Shown piece after piece: positions 7,446 through 15,072 of a stretch of DNA of 37,673 nucleotides. This stretch comes from Desulfobulbus sp. Its GTDB lineage: Bacteria; Desulfobacterota; Desulfobulbia; Desulfobulbales; Desulfobulbaceae. A program made the position numbers and the translations under genes. Every line of letters begins with the position of its first letter. Positions within the stretch are counted from its first letter, which is position 1. The notes under the pieces are model-generated. The model made no database searches. It was not told the DNA's origin and worked only from the letters and a program-made list of their open reading frames with translations. The stretch is from positions 1-37,673 of the forward strand of contig NZ_JAVBXR010000080.1 of the NCBI RefSeq assembly GCF_030824455.1. Reading direction: 5' to 3'.

Positions 7446-8203
7446 TGCCACATCCTGCGGGAAGCGACCTCGGCCTGGAGGCGGTGCTGGTCAAACGGCT
7501 GGCCCAGTACACGCTGGAGGTAAGTCTGCGCTGCGCCCCCGGCGCCACGGTGATCCTGACTGGCCCTTCGGGATCGGGCAAAACCACGGCCCTGCGCTGT
7601 CTCGCTGGATTGGAACCGATTGACGGCGGACGCATCCGCTTCAACGGCGGATGCTGGGACGACGCCGCCACCGGCCGGCACACGCATCCCCGTGATCGCG
7701 GCATCGGTTTTCTCTCCCAGGAATATGCGCTTTTCCCGCACATGACCCTGCGACAAAACATCCGCTTTGCGCTGCACGGGCCGGGTGATTCGGCGGAACT
7801 CCTGGAGGCCGTGGGCATTGGCCATCTCGCTCACCAACGGCCGCATCAGATTTCCGGCGGCGAACGGCAGCGGGCGGCGCTCTGCCAGACCCTGGCCAGC
7901 CGCCCCAGACTGCTGCTGCTGGACGAACCCTTTTCCGCCCTGGACATGGAAAACCGCCGCCTGCTTCGCGAGATGCTGCGTCACGCCCAGGCAGAGTCGC
8001 AGCTTGCCATTGTGCAGGTGACCCACGACCTTGCCGAGGCCCTGAGCGTGCCGGCGCAGATCGTTGCCCTGCGTCAGGGCCGAGAGGATGCCGGCTGGCT
8101 GAACCGGCAAAAGGCGCTGCTCATGGACGACCTGCACCGGCTGCAAGAGACTCGGCAAGAAGTTCAGCAAGAATCCCAAGCAGCGGAACCGATTTCCGCC
8201 TAA
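7445..8203 (+). CDS. ABC transporter ATPase, molybdate/tungstate-type (ModC/TupC-like)
   Basis: The start is taken as the ATG at 7445 overlapping the hydrolase stop (TGATG); a GTG three bases earlier is possible. Motifs are intact: Walker A GPSGSGKTT, signature ISGGERQR, Walker B LLLLDEPF and switch His in VTHDLAEAL. At about 252 aa it lacks the C-terminal TOBE domain of ModC, like TupC-type ATPases. It powers import together with the binding protein and permease that follow. The neighbours' ModA/ModB resemblance suggests molybdate, tungstate or a related oxyanion. Another oxyanion cannot be excluded. Confidence 0.85.
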   Translation: MPHPAGSDLGLEAVLVKRLAQYTLEVSLRCAPGATVILTGPSGSGKTTALRCLAGLEPIDGGRIRFNGGCWDDAATGRHTHPRDRGIGFLSQEYALFPHMTLRQNIRFALHGPGDSAELLEAVGIGHLAHQRPHQISGGERQRAALCQTLASRPRLLLLDEPFSALDMENRRLLREMLRHAQAESQLAIVQVTHDLAEALSVPAQIVALRQGREDAGWLNRQKALLMDDLHRLQETRQEVQQESQAAEPISA

Positions 8204-8250
8204 CCAACTGTTGCTACATGACAACTTTTCAACATCACTCTGGAGGACGT

Positions 8251-8982
8251 ATGCGTTTTTTTCGATGTGTTGCGGTGTTCATCCTGCTCATCTGCTGCCA
8301 GGCAACCACTGTCCTGGCCGAAGACGGGCTGATCATCGCGGCGGGCGCCGGGTACAAACGACTGGTCGAGCAGGCCTGCGCGGCCTTCACCGCCCAATCC
8401 GGCATTCAGGTGCAGCAGGTGTTCGGCAACATGGGCCAGATCGTTCCCCAGGTGAAGGAGAGCGGCAATTTCGACTTTATCCTGGGCGACAAGAGCCATC
8501 TGGAGACCACGGACCTTGCTTTTTCCGGAGAATTGGTGATTGGCAGAGGCAAGCTGGTCGCGGTGACCGCCAAGGAAAGCAAGCTCGCCAGCCTCGACCA
8601 GTTGACCGACCCGGCGGTGACCCGCATTGCCGTGGCTGATTCCAAAAAGGCTATCTATGGCCACGCCGCCGCCGAATTCCTCACCCGCAAGGGCGTATGG
8701 GACCAGGTGCAGCCCAAACTGCTGGTGGTCGGAACCGTGCCGCAGGTGACCGCCTATGTGGTCAGCGGCGAAGTGGACGTCGGATTCATCAACCTGACCG
8801 AGGCCATGGCCGTGGCATCCAAGGTTGGGCGAGTGCTTCCGGTGGACGAAACCCTGTATTCGCCGGTTCTGATCGTCGCCAAACGGATGCAGCAGAGCCC
8901 GCACGCCAAGGCGGCCGACGCTTTCGTCGCCTTCCTGCAGACAGCGGAAGCTCAGGCCCTGATCAAACAGCATGGCTTGTAA
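8251..8982 (+). CDS. ModA-like periplasmic substrate-binding protein
   Basis: The ATG at 8251 is chosen because TGGAGGA precedes it and a Sec signal peptide follows (about residues 1-22, ending VLAED). The remaining body resembles ModA: ADSKKAIYGHAAAEFL, WDQVQPKLLVVG and YVVSGEVDVGFINL. The N-terminal lobe is unusual: the ModA ligand segment (SLTDAM-like, seen in the modA gene at 15784-16545) is replaced here by GAGYKRL. The ligand may therefore be another oxyanion, such as tungstate, or the site may be remodelled. Its stop codon overlaps the permease start. Confidence 0.85.
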   Translation: MRFFRCVAVFILLICCQATTVLAEDGLIIAAGAGYKRLVEQACAAFTAQSGIQVQQVFGNMGQIVPQVKESGNFDFILGDKSHLETTDLAFSGELVIGRGKLVAVTAKESKLASLDQLTDPAVTRIAVADSKKAIYGHAAAEFLTRKGVWDQVQPKLLVVGTVPQVTAYVVSGEVDVGFINLTEAMAVASKVGRVLPVDETLYSPVLIVAKRMQQSPHAKAADAFVAFLQTAEAQALIKQHGL

Positions 8983-9674
8983 TGATCGATTGTTCCTGGT
9001 TGCTGACCGTTTTCCGGGAACCGGTCACCCGCGATTGCATCGCCCTCAGCCTGAAAGTCGCCGCCATCGCCATGCCCCTCTTGGCGGTGTGCGGCGTTGG
9101 CCTGGGGGTTGTGCTGGGGCGCGGCGCAGGCCGCTTGCTCTCGCTGCTTGATTTCGTCGTCACCCTGCCGCTGATTTTCCCGCCGATCGCCACCGGCTTT
9201 CTCCTTTTGATGCTGCTGGGACGGCGCAGCTGCATTGGTTCCTGGCTCAAAAACGCCCTTGGCGTTGAGCTGATCTTCAGCTTCTGGGGCGTGGTCCTGG
9301 CCGCCTTCATTGCCGGCCTGCCCCTGATCGTCAAGCAGGTGCAGGCGGCGGTTCGCAACGAAACCAACCGCCTGATCGAGACCGCCTCGGTGCTGGGCAA
9401 ATCGCGAACCACCATCTTTTTTCGGGTTGTTCTCCCCTCGCTGCGCACCAGCATTGCCATCGGCCTGTCGCTGGCCTTTGCCCGCTCTCTGGGCGAGGTC
9501 GGCGTCACCCTGATGCTGGGCGGCAACATTGCCGGCAGAACCAACACCATCTCCCTGGAAGTCTACAACGCCGTGTTCACCGGCGAATACGAACGGGCCT
9601 TGGCCCTTGTTTCCTTGCTTGGCGCAATTTCCCTGCTGCTTATCGTCCTCACCCGACGCCTGGGCAGGGAATAG
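8982..9674 (+). CDS. ModB/TupB-like ABC permease
   Basis: The ATG at 8982 overlaps the binding-protein stop codon (TAATG), giving 230 aa. The protein is a typical five- to six-helix BPD permease with the coupling-helix sequence LIETASVLGKSRTTIFFRVV and SLGEVGVTLMLGGN, close to ModB (compare SLGEFGATIILAGN at 15073-15753). LPLIFPPIATGFLLL matches the same position of ModB. Gene order ATPase-binding protein-permease differs from the usual modABC or tupABC. It probably forms the membrane channel for molybdate or tungstate. The next gene is about 280 bases away with its own operator. Confidence 0.87.
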   Translation: MIDCSWLLTVFREPVTRDCIALSLKVAAIAMPLLAVCGVGLGVVLGRGAGRLLSLLDFVVTLPLIFPPIATGFLLLMLLGRRSCIGSWLKNALGVELIFSFWGVVLAAFIAGLPLIVKQVQAAVRNETNRLIETASVLGKSRTTIFFRVVLPSLRTSIAIGLSLAFARSLGEVGVTLMLGGNIAGRTNTISLEVYNAVFTGEYERALALVSLLGAISLLLIVLTRRLGRE

Positions 9675-9858
9675 CCCAGGTTGCAAGCGGCCTAGCGGCC
9701 TGCAGGGTTTGCGCTTTTGCGCATTGATATTGTCCTCCTGGCCGCCGCAGCTCGGCATTGAGCCGTAACCCCCTCGCATCCTCTCCACTTTTCCCTACAA
9801 ATCAATCTGTTGCCGACGGGCTATCAACACGGGACCTGCTCTTTTCGCTTGCCGCCAT

Positions 9859-9882
9859 CGCTATACTTTTGTAAAAATATCG
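9859..9882 (+). promoter_or_regulatory. ModE-like operator, cytochrome c3 gene
   Basis: CGCTAT, 12 bases, ATATCG in the 277-base gap before the cytochrome gene. TATACT overlapping the left half-site is a good -10 candidate. The site ends 69 bases before the start codon. Confidence 0.6.
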
Positions 9883-9951
9883 AAAGCAAAAAATCGCCGC
9901 CAGGCGCCTACGCAGTTCCACAATCAATTGAAACAACAAGGAGAAAAATCT

Positions 9952-10353
9952 ATGCGCTTTTCTATTGGGTGCGCGGCCGCGCTTGCGCTGTGCGCCACGT
10001 TCAGCGGCTGGGCTGGAATCGCCCGCGCCGACAACGACAAGGGACCGGAACAGGTGGTGATTCAAGCCGCACTGGATGCGGAAAAAGTGGCCAAGCCGGC
10101 CTATCTACCACATCAGGCCCATCAGTGGCTGGAATGCGACGGCTGCCATCACGGCAAGGGGCCGGGCGGCAAAATGGCAGACTATGTGCCCGGTCAAAAA
10201 ATCGAAAAATGCGAGACCTGCCACAACAGCAAGGCCGGCATGCCGCAGATGATCGCCACCCTCAAGCGAGCCAGTCATCTGCTCTGCATGGAATGTCACC
10301 TCAAGCAGGACAAGGAGCTCGCCCGCTGCGGCGTCTGTCACACCAAGAAATGA
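9952..10353 (+). CDS. Tetraheme cytochrome c3 family protein (paralogue 1)
   Basis: The ATG at 9952 is chosen because CAAGGAG lies 8-9 bases upstream and a Sec signal peptide follows (about residues 1-22, ending IARAD). The 133-aa protein carries four heme-attachment motifs, CDGCH, CETCH, CMECH and CGVCH, all of CXXCH type, plus extra His residues for bis-His ligation (CHHG, SHLLC). It is a periplasmic class III cytochrome that would carry electrons between hydrogenases or formate dehydrogenases and membrane complexes. It resembles the cytochrome at 13530-13931 and lies directly upstream of a split-Soret-like cytochrome. An apparent ModE-like operator upstream would link it to Mo/W supply, sensible if it serves Mo/W formate dehydrogenase. 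Confidence 0.92.
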   Translation: MRFSIGCAAALALCATFSGWAGIARADNDKGPEQVVIQAALDAEKVAKPAYLPHQAHQWLECDGCHHGKGPGGKMADYVPGQKIEKCETCHNSKAGMPQMIATLKRASHLLCMECHLKQDKELARCGVCHTKK

Positions 10354-10394
10354 GTGCTTCTCACCAATCCATGATTTCAACCCAAGGACACACC

Positions 10395-11189
10395 ATGCCT
10401 TCTGAAAACAACGACACCAACAAGGGATTGTCCCGCCGGCAGTGGATGCTCGGCACAGGGGCGCTGGCCACAACCGCCGCCCTGACGCATCTGGGCGGGC
10501 TGCTTCGTCCGGCCCAGGCCACAGGCGGAACCACCGAGAAATGGCCCTGGCCCTACGAAAAACTCGACCCGACCGTCACCGCCGAACTTGCCTACAAAGA
10601 GTGGTACCGCGTTTTCTGCGGCTGCGCGGTGATCAGCAGCGTGTTCACCCAACTCAGGGAAAAGGTGGGCGAGCCTTACACCTCCTTTCCCATCGATGCC
10701 TTTGTCTTCCTTGAAGGCGGCATTGCCAGCTGGGGCACGATCTGCGGTTCCAACGCCGGGGCGAACATCGTCTCCAACCTGATCATCGGTCCCCGAATCG
10801 CCGGCGCCGACGCGGGCCACCAGATCGGCACGGACGTGATGCAGTGGTATTGCGAGTCTGCCCTGCCGGTATTCAAACCGAAAGAACCGAAGATCCACGC
10901 CGTCATCCCGCAGACCATCAGCGAATCGCCTCTTTGTCACGTCTCGGTGGGCAAATGGATGGCGGTTGCCGACAAACCCGTGGGCAGCCCCGAGCGCAAA
11001 GACCGGTGCGCCCGGGTGACCGCCAGCGTCGCCTATCATCTGGTCGAGTTGCTCAATGCCTGGAAGGACGGCAAATACGAGGAACAGGGCGATTGGACGC
11101 CGATCTCCGATCACGGCATCAACGCCCAGCCCAACTGCATGGAATGCCACAGTGGCGGCGTGCCGCAGGCGCCCATGGCCAAAAGCTGA
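10395..11189 (+). CDS. Split-Soret-type cytochrome c, C_GCAxxG family, Tat signal
   Basis: The ATG at 10395 follows AAGGA and begins a 264-aa protein with a twin-arginine-type signal (SRRQWMLG, then a hydrophobic stretch ending RPAQA). The body contains VFCGCAVISSVF and GTICGSNAGA, typical of the C_GCAxxG family, and one canonical heme motif, CMECH, near the C-terminus. Length and layout match split-Soret cytochrome c of Desulfovibrio. Only one CXXCH is visible, so a second heme, if any, would need another attachment. It lies about 40 bases after cytochrome c3 and probably shares its transcript. The Tat-like signal suggests export of a folded or cofactor-loaded protein. Confidence 0.85.
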   Translation: MPSENNDTNKGLSRRQWMLGTGALATTAALTHLGGLLRPAQATGGTTEKWPWPYEKLDPTVTAELAYKEWYRVFCGCAVISSVFTQLREKVGEPYTSFPIDAFVFLEGGIASWGTICGSNAGANIVSNLIIGPRIAGADAGHQIGTDVMQWYCESALPVFKPKEPKIHAVIPQTISESPLCHVSVGKWMAVADKPVGSPERKDRCARVTASVAYHLVELLNAWKDGKYEEQGDWTPISDHGINAQPNCMECHSGGVPQAPMAKS

Positions 11190-11237
11190 TCCTCTTTTTT
11201 CAAACAAACGAACCTGATTTGTCATAATCACACACTC

Positions 11238-11270
11238 ACGTCTCCTCCCCGCCCCCGGCCGAGGAGACGT
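11238..11270 (+). promoter_or_regulatory. Perfect 10-bp stem-loop just before the DUF169 gene
   Basis: ACGTCTCCTC pairs perfectly with GAGGAGACGT around a 13-base C/G-rich loop, ending 16 bases before the ATG at 11287. No T-run follows, so it is not a standard terminator. The right arm contains GAGGAG, which could be masked as a ribosome site for the alternative TTG start at 11275. Confidence 0.5.
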
Positions 11271-11286
11271 ACAATTGGAGATACGC

Positions 11287-12090
11287 ATGTCCACAATTGA
11301 CTATTCGGAGATACAGGAAATCCTCATGCGCGAGCTGCGCCTTATGCATGCCCCTGTTGCCATAAAATATTTCTTTGATCCGACGGAGCTTGCCGCTTTC
11401 CAGGCAAACTCGCCGCATTACACGCCGGCCAAAGCGCTCACCTTCTGCCAGGCTGAGATTGGAGCACGCATGGAAGGCCTTACGGTGCTTGTGGAGCAGG
11501 AAAAATTGGGGTGCGCCAACGCTCGCTATGTTTTTGGCTGGAAGGAACTTGATGAAAGCGAGGTGAAAAGCCACCTCAAATACTGCACGGGCCTCGATCA
11601 GGCGCAACGTGTGGTGGAAGGCAAGCCTCGGTTAACCAAGCGCAAACTGCTGGCCGTCTCTGTCGGCCCCTTGGCCCACACTGTAGACCCGCCTGACGTG
11701 GTGCACTTTTATTGCGACAATATGCAGGCCTACCATATTTTGGGGGATTGGATGGCGATCCAGGACGTCCATCCTTTTCGCCCTTCCTTGAGCGTAAACT
11801 CTGCGGCGTGCGGCGGCAATGTCTTTGCTTTTAACGAGAAACAGGCTAATTTGTTTCTTGCGTGCAGCGGCAGCTACAACTCGGGCAAAACCGAACGTGG
11901 AGAAATCAATGTCGCCATCCCTGGCGAACACATGCTGGCCGTTACAGAACGGATGAGGTCCCGTCTCCAGGAAAAAGGCGGCATTTCCATAACCCGTCCT
12001 GGCAATCCATTCCCAGGAGCCGACATCTGTAAAAATTGTCCTCTCATTCTCTTTAAAAAAAGCGACAAGGGCACAACCCCTGCGATGTAG
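11287..12090 (+). CDS. DUF169 family protein
   Basis: The ATG at 11287 with upstream GGAG (11276-11279) gives 267 aa; a TTG at 11275 would add four residues. The protein matches DUF169: LRLMHAPVAIKYFF at the N-terminus, NSAACGGNVFAF, the conserved C-terminal IPGEHM segment and CKNCPL. Cys residues (FCQ, ACGG, CKNC) could bind metal or an Fe-S cluster. DUF169 proteins are common in methanogens and sulfate reducers, and their function is unknown. It lies between a cytochrome gene and tunR, and its own leader holds a strong stem-loop. Confidence 0.85.
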   Translation: MSTIDYSEIQEILMRELRLMHAPVAIKYFFDPTELAAFQANSPHYTPAKALTFCQAEIGARMEGLTVLVEQEKLGCANARYVFGWKELDESEVKSHLKYCTGLDQAQRVVEGKPRLTKRKLLAVSVGPLAHTVDPPDVVHFYCDNMQAYHILGDWMAIQDVHPFRPSLSVNSAACGGNVFAFNEKQANLFLACSGSYNSGKTERGEINVAIPGEHMLAVTERMRSRLQEKGGISITRPGNPFPGADICKNCPLILFKKSDKGTTPAM

Positions 12091-12174
12091 GGCCGTTAGC
12101 CGTTAGATTTTGACGTGACGGCGGCGTGAAAAAAACTGGTGCGGACACGTACATTCTCAATGCACGATGGGGCA

Positions 12175-12310
12175 GCTCATTCCATTTCTATTTCAACCGT
12201 GAAGCGCGCCGTTTCGTCATCGCGACGAGCACAGCGAGGAGAAATCTCGCGAAGGAAAACCTCGTTAAGGCGCGAAATTTCTCACTTCGCTCGAAACGAC
12301 AGACCTTCGT
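12175..12310 (-). repeat. Interspersed repeat copy (unit fragment) upstream of tunR
   Basis: This fragment contains the recurring CGAGGAGAAATCTCGCG block and a CATTCCATTTCTATTTCAA stretch. The same order occurs, inverted, at about 37060-37155. It lies between the DUF169 stop and the tunR start and makes the long upstream extension of the tunR frame non-credible. Confidence 0.7.
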
Positions 12311-12365
12311 CGGCGATGTTGTACGCTGTGCACCATGCTTCGCTTGCTTTAAAAATGGAATAAGA

Positions 12366-13439
12366 ATGGAAAAATCCTCACCTCAAACACATGCGGGTTT
12401 CGATCAAGGAAACAACGGAAGCGCTCAGAATGCCGACCCCTGCCTGGACACCATGCAACTCGCGCAACTGGAAGCCTCGTTTCGCCAGTGGATCGACGAG
12501 ACGCCCCGGCGCGACGTCCGGCTGGCCCGCCGCCGCATCCTGATTGTGTTTCTGCTGATCCGCTACACCGGGGCCAAGCTCAACGAAGTCCTGGCCATGG
12601 ACCCCTTTGCCGACATTGACGGCCAGGCGGTGTGCATCCGCGACCTGGACGCCCCGGATCGCTGCCAGCGCACCATTGCCATTGGCGAACACCTGAGCGA
12701 AGAGATCCGCCAAGCCCTGGCCGATCCCGATTTCCGCGATTCGCTGGGCAATCTTTTTTCGGTTGATCCGGCCTTTGTCCGCAGGAAATTCTACCAACGC
12801 GCCGAGGCCTGCGGCTTTGCCAAGCGTTTGGGCGGCCCGGAAATGATCCGCAGGGCGCGGGCGGTGGAACTGGTGCGCGGCAACATGCCCCTGCCGGCGG
12901 TGCAAAAACTGCTCGGCCAATCCACGCCCAGCCTGACGGTCGCCCATGTTTCCTTTTCCGACGAGGAACTGCAGCGGGCGACCCAGCTGTTCATGGATCG
13001 GGAAGCGACCCGCAAAACCAGCGCCCGGAACACCTTTTTCGGCAAGATCGTGGAGATTCAAAACGGCGACATCCAAGCCCGGATCACCCTGCTCACCCTG
13101 GGCGGCCACCGGATTTCCTCGATCATTACCAACGAAAGTCTGGAACGGCTGGGACTGCGGCCCGGCCGTCTGGTCACCGCCGAAGTCAAGGCCCCTTGGA
13201 TCACCCTGCATCAGGGAACGGCCCCCCTGGCCTGCAGCGCCGACAATCGGTTTCAGGGAGAGATCGTCCGCATCAACGCAGGCAAAGTGAGCACTGAATT
13301 TGTCGCGCGGATTGACGACTCCACCGAATTGTGCGCCTTGGCCTCAACCAGCGGCGCCGCAGCCCTTGCACTCCAGGCCGGAGAAGCGGTCTGGGTGACG
13401 TTCAACTGTTTTGCGGTTGTCCTGCATGCAGACGACTGA
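12366..13439 (+). CDS. tunR: TunR-like tungstate-responsive regulator (integrase-fold DNA-binding domain plus two Mop domains)
   Basis: The ATG at 12366 is chosen because the open frame upstream runs through an interspersed repeat. The 357-aa protein has an N-terminal region (about 30-210) resembling a tyrosine-recombinase catalytic fold (RYTGAKLNEVLAM, then LVRGNMPLPAVQKLLGQS). Box II GH is GQ, and no catalytic Tyr sits in the usual place (AHVSFSD). Two C-terminal Mop/TOBE domains follow (about 215-282, beginning SARNTFFGKIV, and about 293-357). This architecture is that of TunR, a tungstate-responsive transcription factor described in sulfate reducers, in which the recombinase fold has become a DNA-binding domain. 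Targets could include the transporter at 7445-9674. The second Mop domain is diverged. Confidence 0.85.
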   Translation: MEKSSPQTHAGFDQGNNGSAQNADPCLDTMQLAQLEASFRQWIDETPRRDVRLARRRILIVFLLIRYTGAKLNEVLAMDPFADIDGQAVCIRDLDAPDRCQRTIAIGEHLSEEIRQALADPDFRDSLGNLFSVDPAFVRRKFYQRAEACGFAKRLGGPEMIRRARAVELVRGNMPLPAVQKLLGQSTPSLTVAHVSFSDEELQRATQLFMDREATRKTSARNTFFGKIVEIQNGDIQARITLLTLGGHRISSIITNESLERLGLRPGRLVTAEVKAPWITLHQGTAPLACSADNRFQGEIVRINAGKVSTEFVARIDDSTELCALASTSGAAALALQAGEAVWVTFNCFAVVLHADD

Positions 13440-13458
13440 GCAACAAACCTTTCGTGTG

Positions 13459-13500
13459 GCCGCAGCCGGCGGGCATCGCTTGCAGACGGCGGCTTTTTAT
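13459..13500 (+). terminator. Possible terminator after tunR
   Basis: GCCGC pairs with GCGGC across an imperfect loop and is followed by TTTTTAT. The stem is short, so this is only a moderate candidate. Confidence 0.35.
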
Positions 13501-13529
13501 CGTCTCACCATGAAGAACAGGAGGAGTGT

Positions 13530-13931
13530 ATGAACAAAGGACTGATTTTCAGCGCTATTTTGGCGTGCAGCTGCGCCGTCGGCCTTGGCGGCACGGCAAA
13601 CGCCGCCGACAAGGGGCCGGCGGAGATGACTCTGCAGGCCACGGTCGACCCGGCCACCACCCCCAAACCGGCGCAGTTCCCGCACGGGGCGCACCAGGCT
13701 CGTTTGGAGTGCGGCGCCTGCCATCACGGCAAGGGCGAGGACGGCAAGCGCGTCGCCTATGTGGAAGGACAAAAAATAGAAAAATGCGAGACCTGCCACA
13801 ACAGCAAGGCCGGCATGCCGGAGAAGATCAACACCTTCAAGAACGCGGCCCATGCCCTGTGTAAAGATTGTCACGCCAAGGCCAAGGACAAGCCGGAACT
13901 GGTCAAGTGCACAACCTGTCACAAGAAATGA
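13530..13931 (+). CDS. Tetraheme cytochrome c3 family protein (paralogue 2)
   Basis: This 133-aa protein begins with a Sec signal peptide (about residues 1-25, ending ANAAD) and carries four CXXCH motifs: CGACH, CETCH, CKDCH and CTTCH. It shares the central stretch GQKIEKCETCHNSKAGMP with the cytochrome at 9952-10353, so the two are recent paralogues. AGGAGG precedes the ATG at 13530. It would be a periplasmic electron carrier with bis-His hemes. It ends just before a perfect bidirectional terminator shared with modC. No ModE-like operator is visible in front of it, unlike paralogue 1, so the two copies may be regulated differently. Confidence 0.92.
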   Translation: MNKGLIFSAILACSCAVGLGGTANAADKGPAEMTLQATVDPATTPKPAQFPHGAHQARLECGACHHGKGEDGKRVAYVEGQKIEKCETCHNSKAGMPEKINTFKNAAHALCKDCHAKAKDKPELVKCTTCHKK

Positions 13932-13953
13932 TCGACCACGTCGTGTTGTGAAG

Positions 13954-13991
13954 ATCGGCGGGCCGTCGCGTATAGGCGGCCCGCCGATTTT
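13954..13991. terminator. Bidirectional Rho-independent terminator
   Basis: ATCGGCGGGCCG pairs perfectly with CGGCCCGCCGAT over an 11-base loop and is followed by TTTTGTTT. It separates the convergent cytochrome c3 and modC genes. Confidence 0.85.
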
Positions 13992-14014
13992 GTTTGAACC
14001 GGATCGATTGCCGC

Positions 14015-15070
14015 CTACAGCAATCGCCGGAAGGCCGAGGCCTTGATCACCGCCACCACCTCTTTCCCCTCCGCCAGCTCCAACTCCCGCAAGGATTCAG
14101 GCACGATCTGGACAATCAATTGCTGCGCTCCGCAATGCAGCTCCACCCGCACCCGGTTGCCCACGGTGAAGATTTTACCCACCGTGCAGGGGAGCATATT
14201 TCTGGCGCTGGTGGCCTCGGGGTGCCGCTTGAACAGCAAAATCTCCCTGGAATCCAGCTCAACGACGTTCTCGTCGCTGTCGCTTTCGTCGGTCAGCACC
14301 AGCCGCGCATCGCCCCACGGGTAGGCCCAGAGATCGCCGTGGGGTTGCGGCCGCCCCAGACGCAGGAGATTAACGTAACCCTGCCGGGGCGCGACCCAGG
14401 CGGATTGGGCCAGTTCTTCGGTGGCCATTTCCCGCTCCACCCTGCCCTCGCCCACCACCAGCACCTGCTCGGTCATCAGCCGCATCTCCAACAGCGAATG
14501 GCTGATAAACAGCAGCGGGATGTCAAAGCGGGCAAACACCTTGTTGAGATAGGGGATGATTTGAAATTTCAGTTCCTCGTCCAAACCGGTAAGCGGTTCG
14601 TCCATCAGGATCAAACGCGGGCAGGTCAGCACTGTGCGCGCCAGGGCGATTCGCTGGCGCTCGCCGCCGGAGAGCAGATTGACGCCCCGGTCGAGGAGAT
14701 GCGCAAGGTTGAGCACCTCGATGATCGCCTCGGGATCGATATGGCGATCCGCCTCCGGGGTGCGCCGCCAGCCGTACAGCAGGTTGCGGCGCACGCTCAG
14801 ATGGGGAAAGAGGTGCGCATGCTGGAACACCACTCCGACCCGCCGCTTTTCCGGGGGCAGATTGACCCCGGCGGCGGCGTCAAAGAGCACGGTTCCGTCC
14901 AGCCGGATGCAGCCGCTGTCCGGCTTGAGCAAACCCGCGATCAAGTGCATCAGGGTTGACTTGCCGCTGCCCGAGGGACCGAACAGACCGATGCGTCGCC
15001 CGGTGAGGCTGAACTCGGCGTTGAACTCAAAGGTTCCCTGTTGTTTGCGCACTGAAACGTCGAGCTGCAT
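14015..15070 (-). CDS. modC: Molybdate ABC transporter ATPase ModC
   Basis: The ATG at 15070 gives 351 aa, the usual ModC length. Motifs: Walker A FGPSGSGKST, signature LLSGGERQRIALA, Walker B LILMDEPLTGLD and switch His in ISHSLLEM. The C-terminal ~65 residues, starting SARNMLPCTVG, are the TOBE/Mop domain that binds molybdate and can inhibit the transporter when molybdate is plentiful. It is the ATPase of the ModABC importer; its start lies 2 bases after the modB stop, so the three genes are coupled. It is distinct from the TOBE-less ATPase at 7445-8203. Confidence 0.95.
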   Translation of the reverse strand: MQLDVSVRKQQGTFEFNAEFSLTGRRIGLFGPSGSGKSTLMHLIAGLLKPDSGCIRLDGTVLFDAAAGVNLPPEKRRVGVVFQHAHLFPHLSVRRNLLYGWRRTPEADRHIDPEAIIEVLNLAHLLDRGVNLLSGGERQRIALARTVLTCPRLILMDEPLTGLDEELKFQIIPYLNKVFARFDIPLLFISHSLLEMRLMTEQVLVVGEGRVEREMATEELAQSAWVAPRQGYVNLLRLGRPQPHGDLWAYPWGDARLVLTDESDSDENVVELDSREILLFKRHPEATSARNMLPCTVGKIFTVGNRVRVELHCGAQQLIVQIVPESLRELELAEGKEVVAVIKASAFRRLL

Positions 15071-15072
15071 GC

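Noticed and set aside
12126..12365. N-terminal extension of the tunR frame
   Set aside because: It is translated from an interspersed repeat (inverted match near 37.1 kb), so the start at 12366 is preferred.
12366..13000. Active phage integrase
   Set aside because: The catalytic Tyr and box II His are missing, and the C-terminal Mop domains indicate a regulator.
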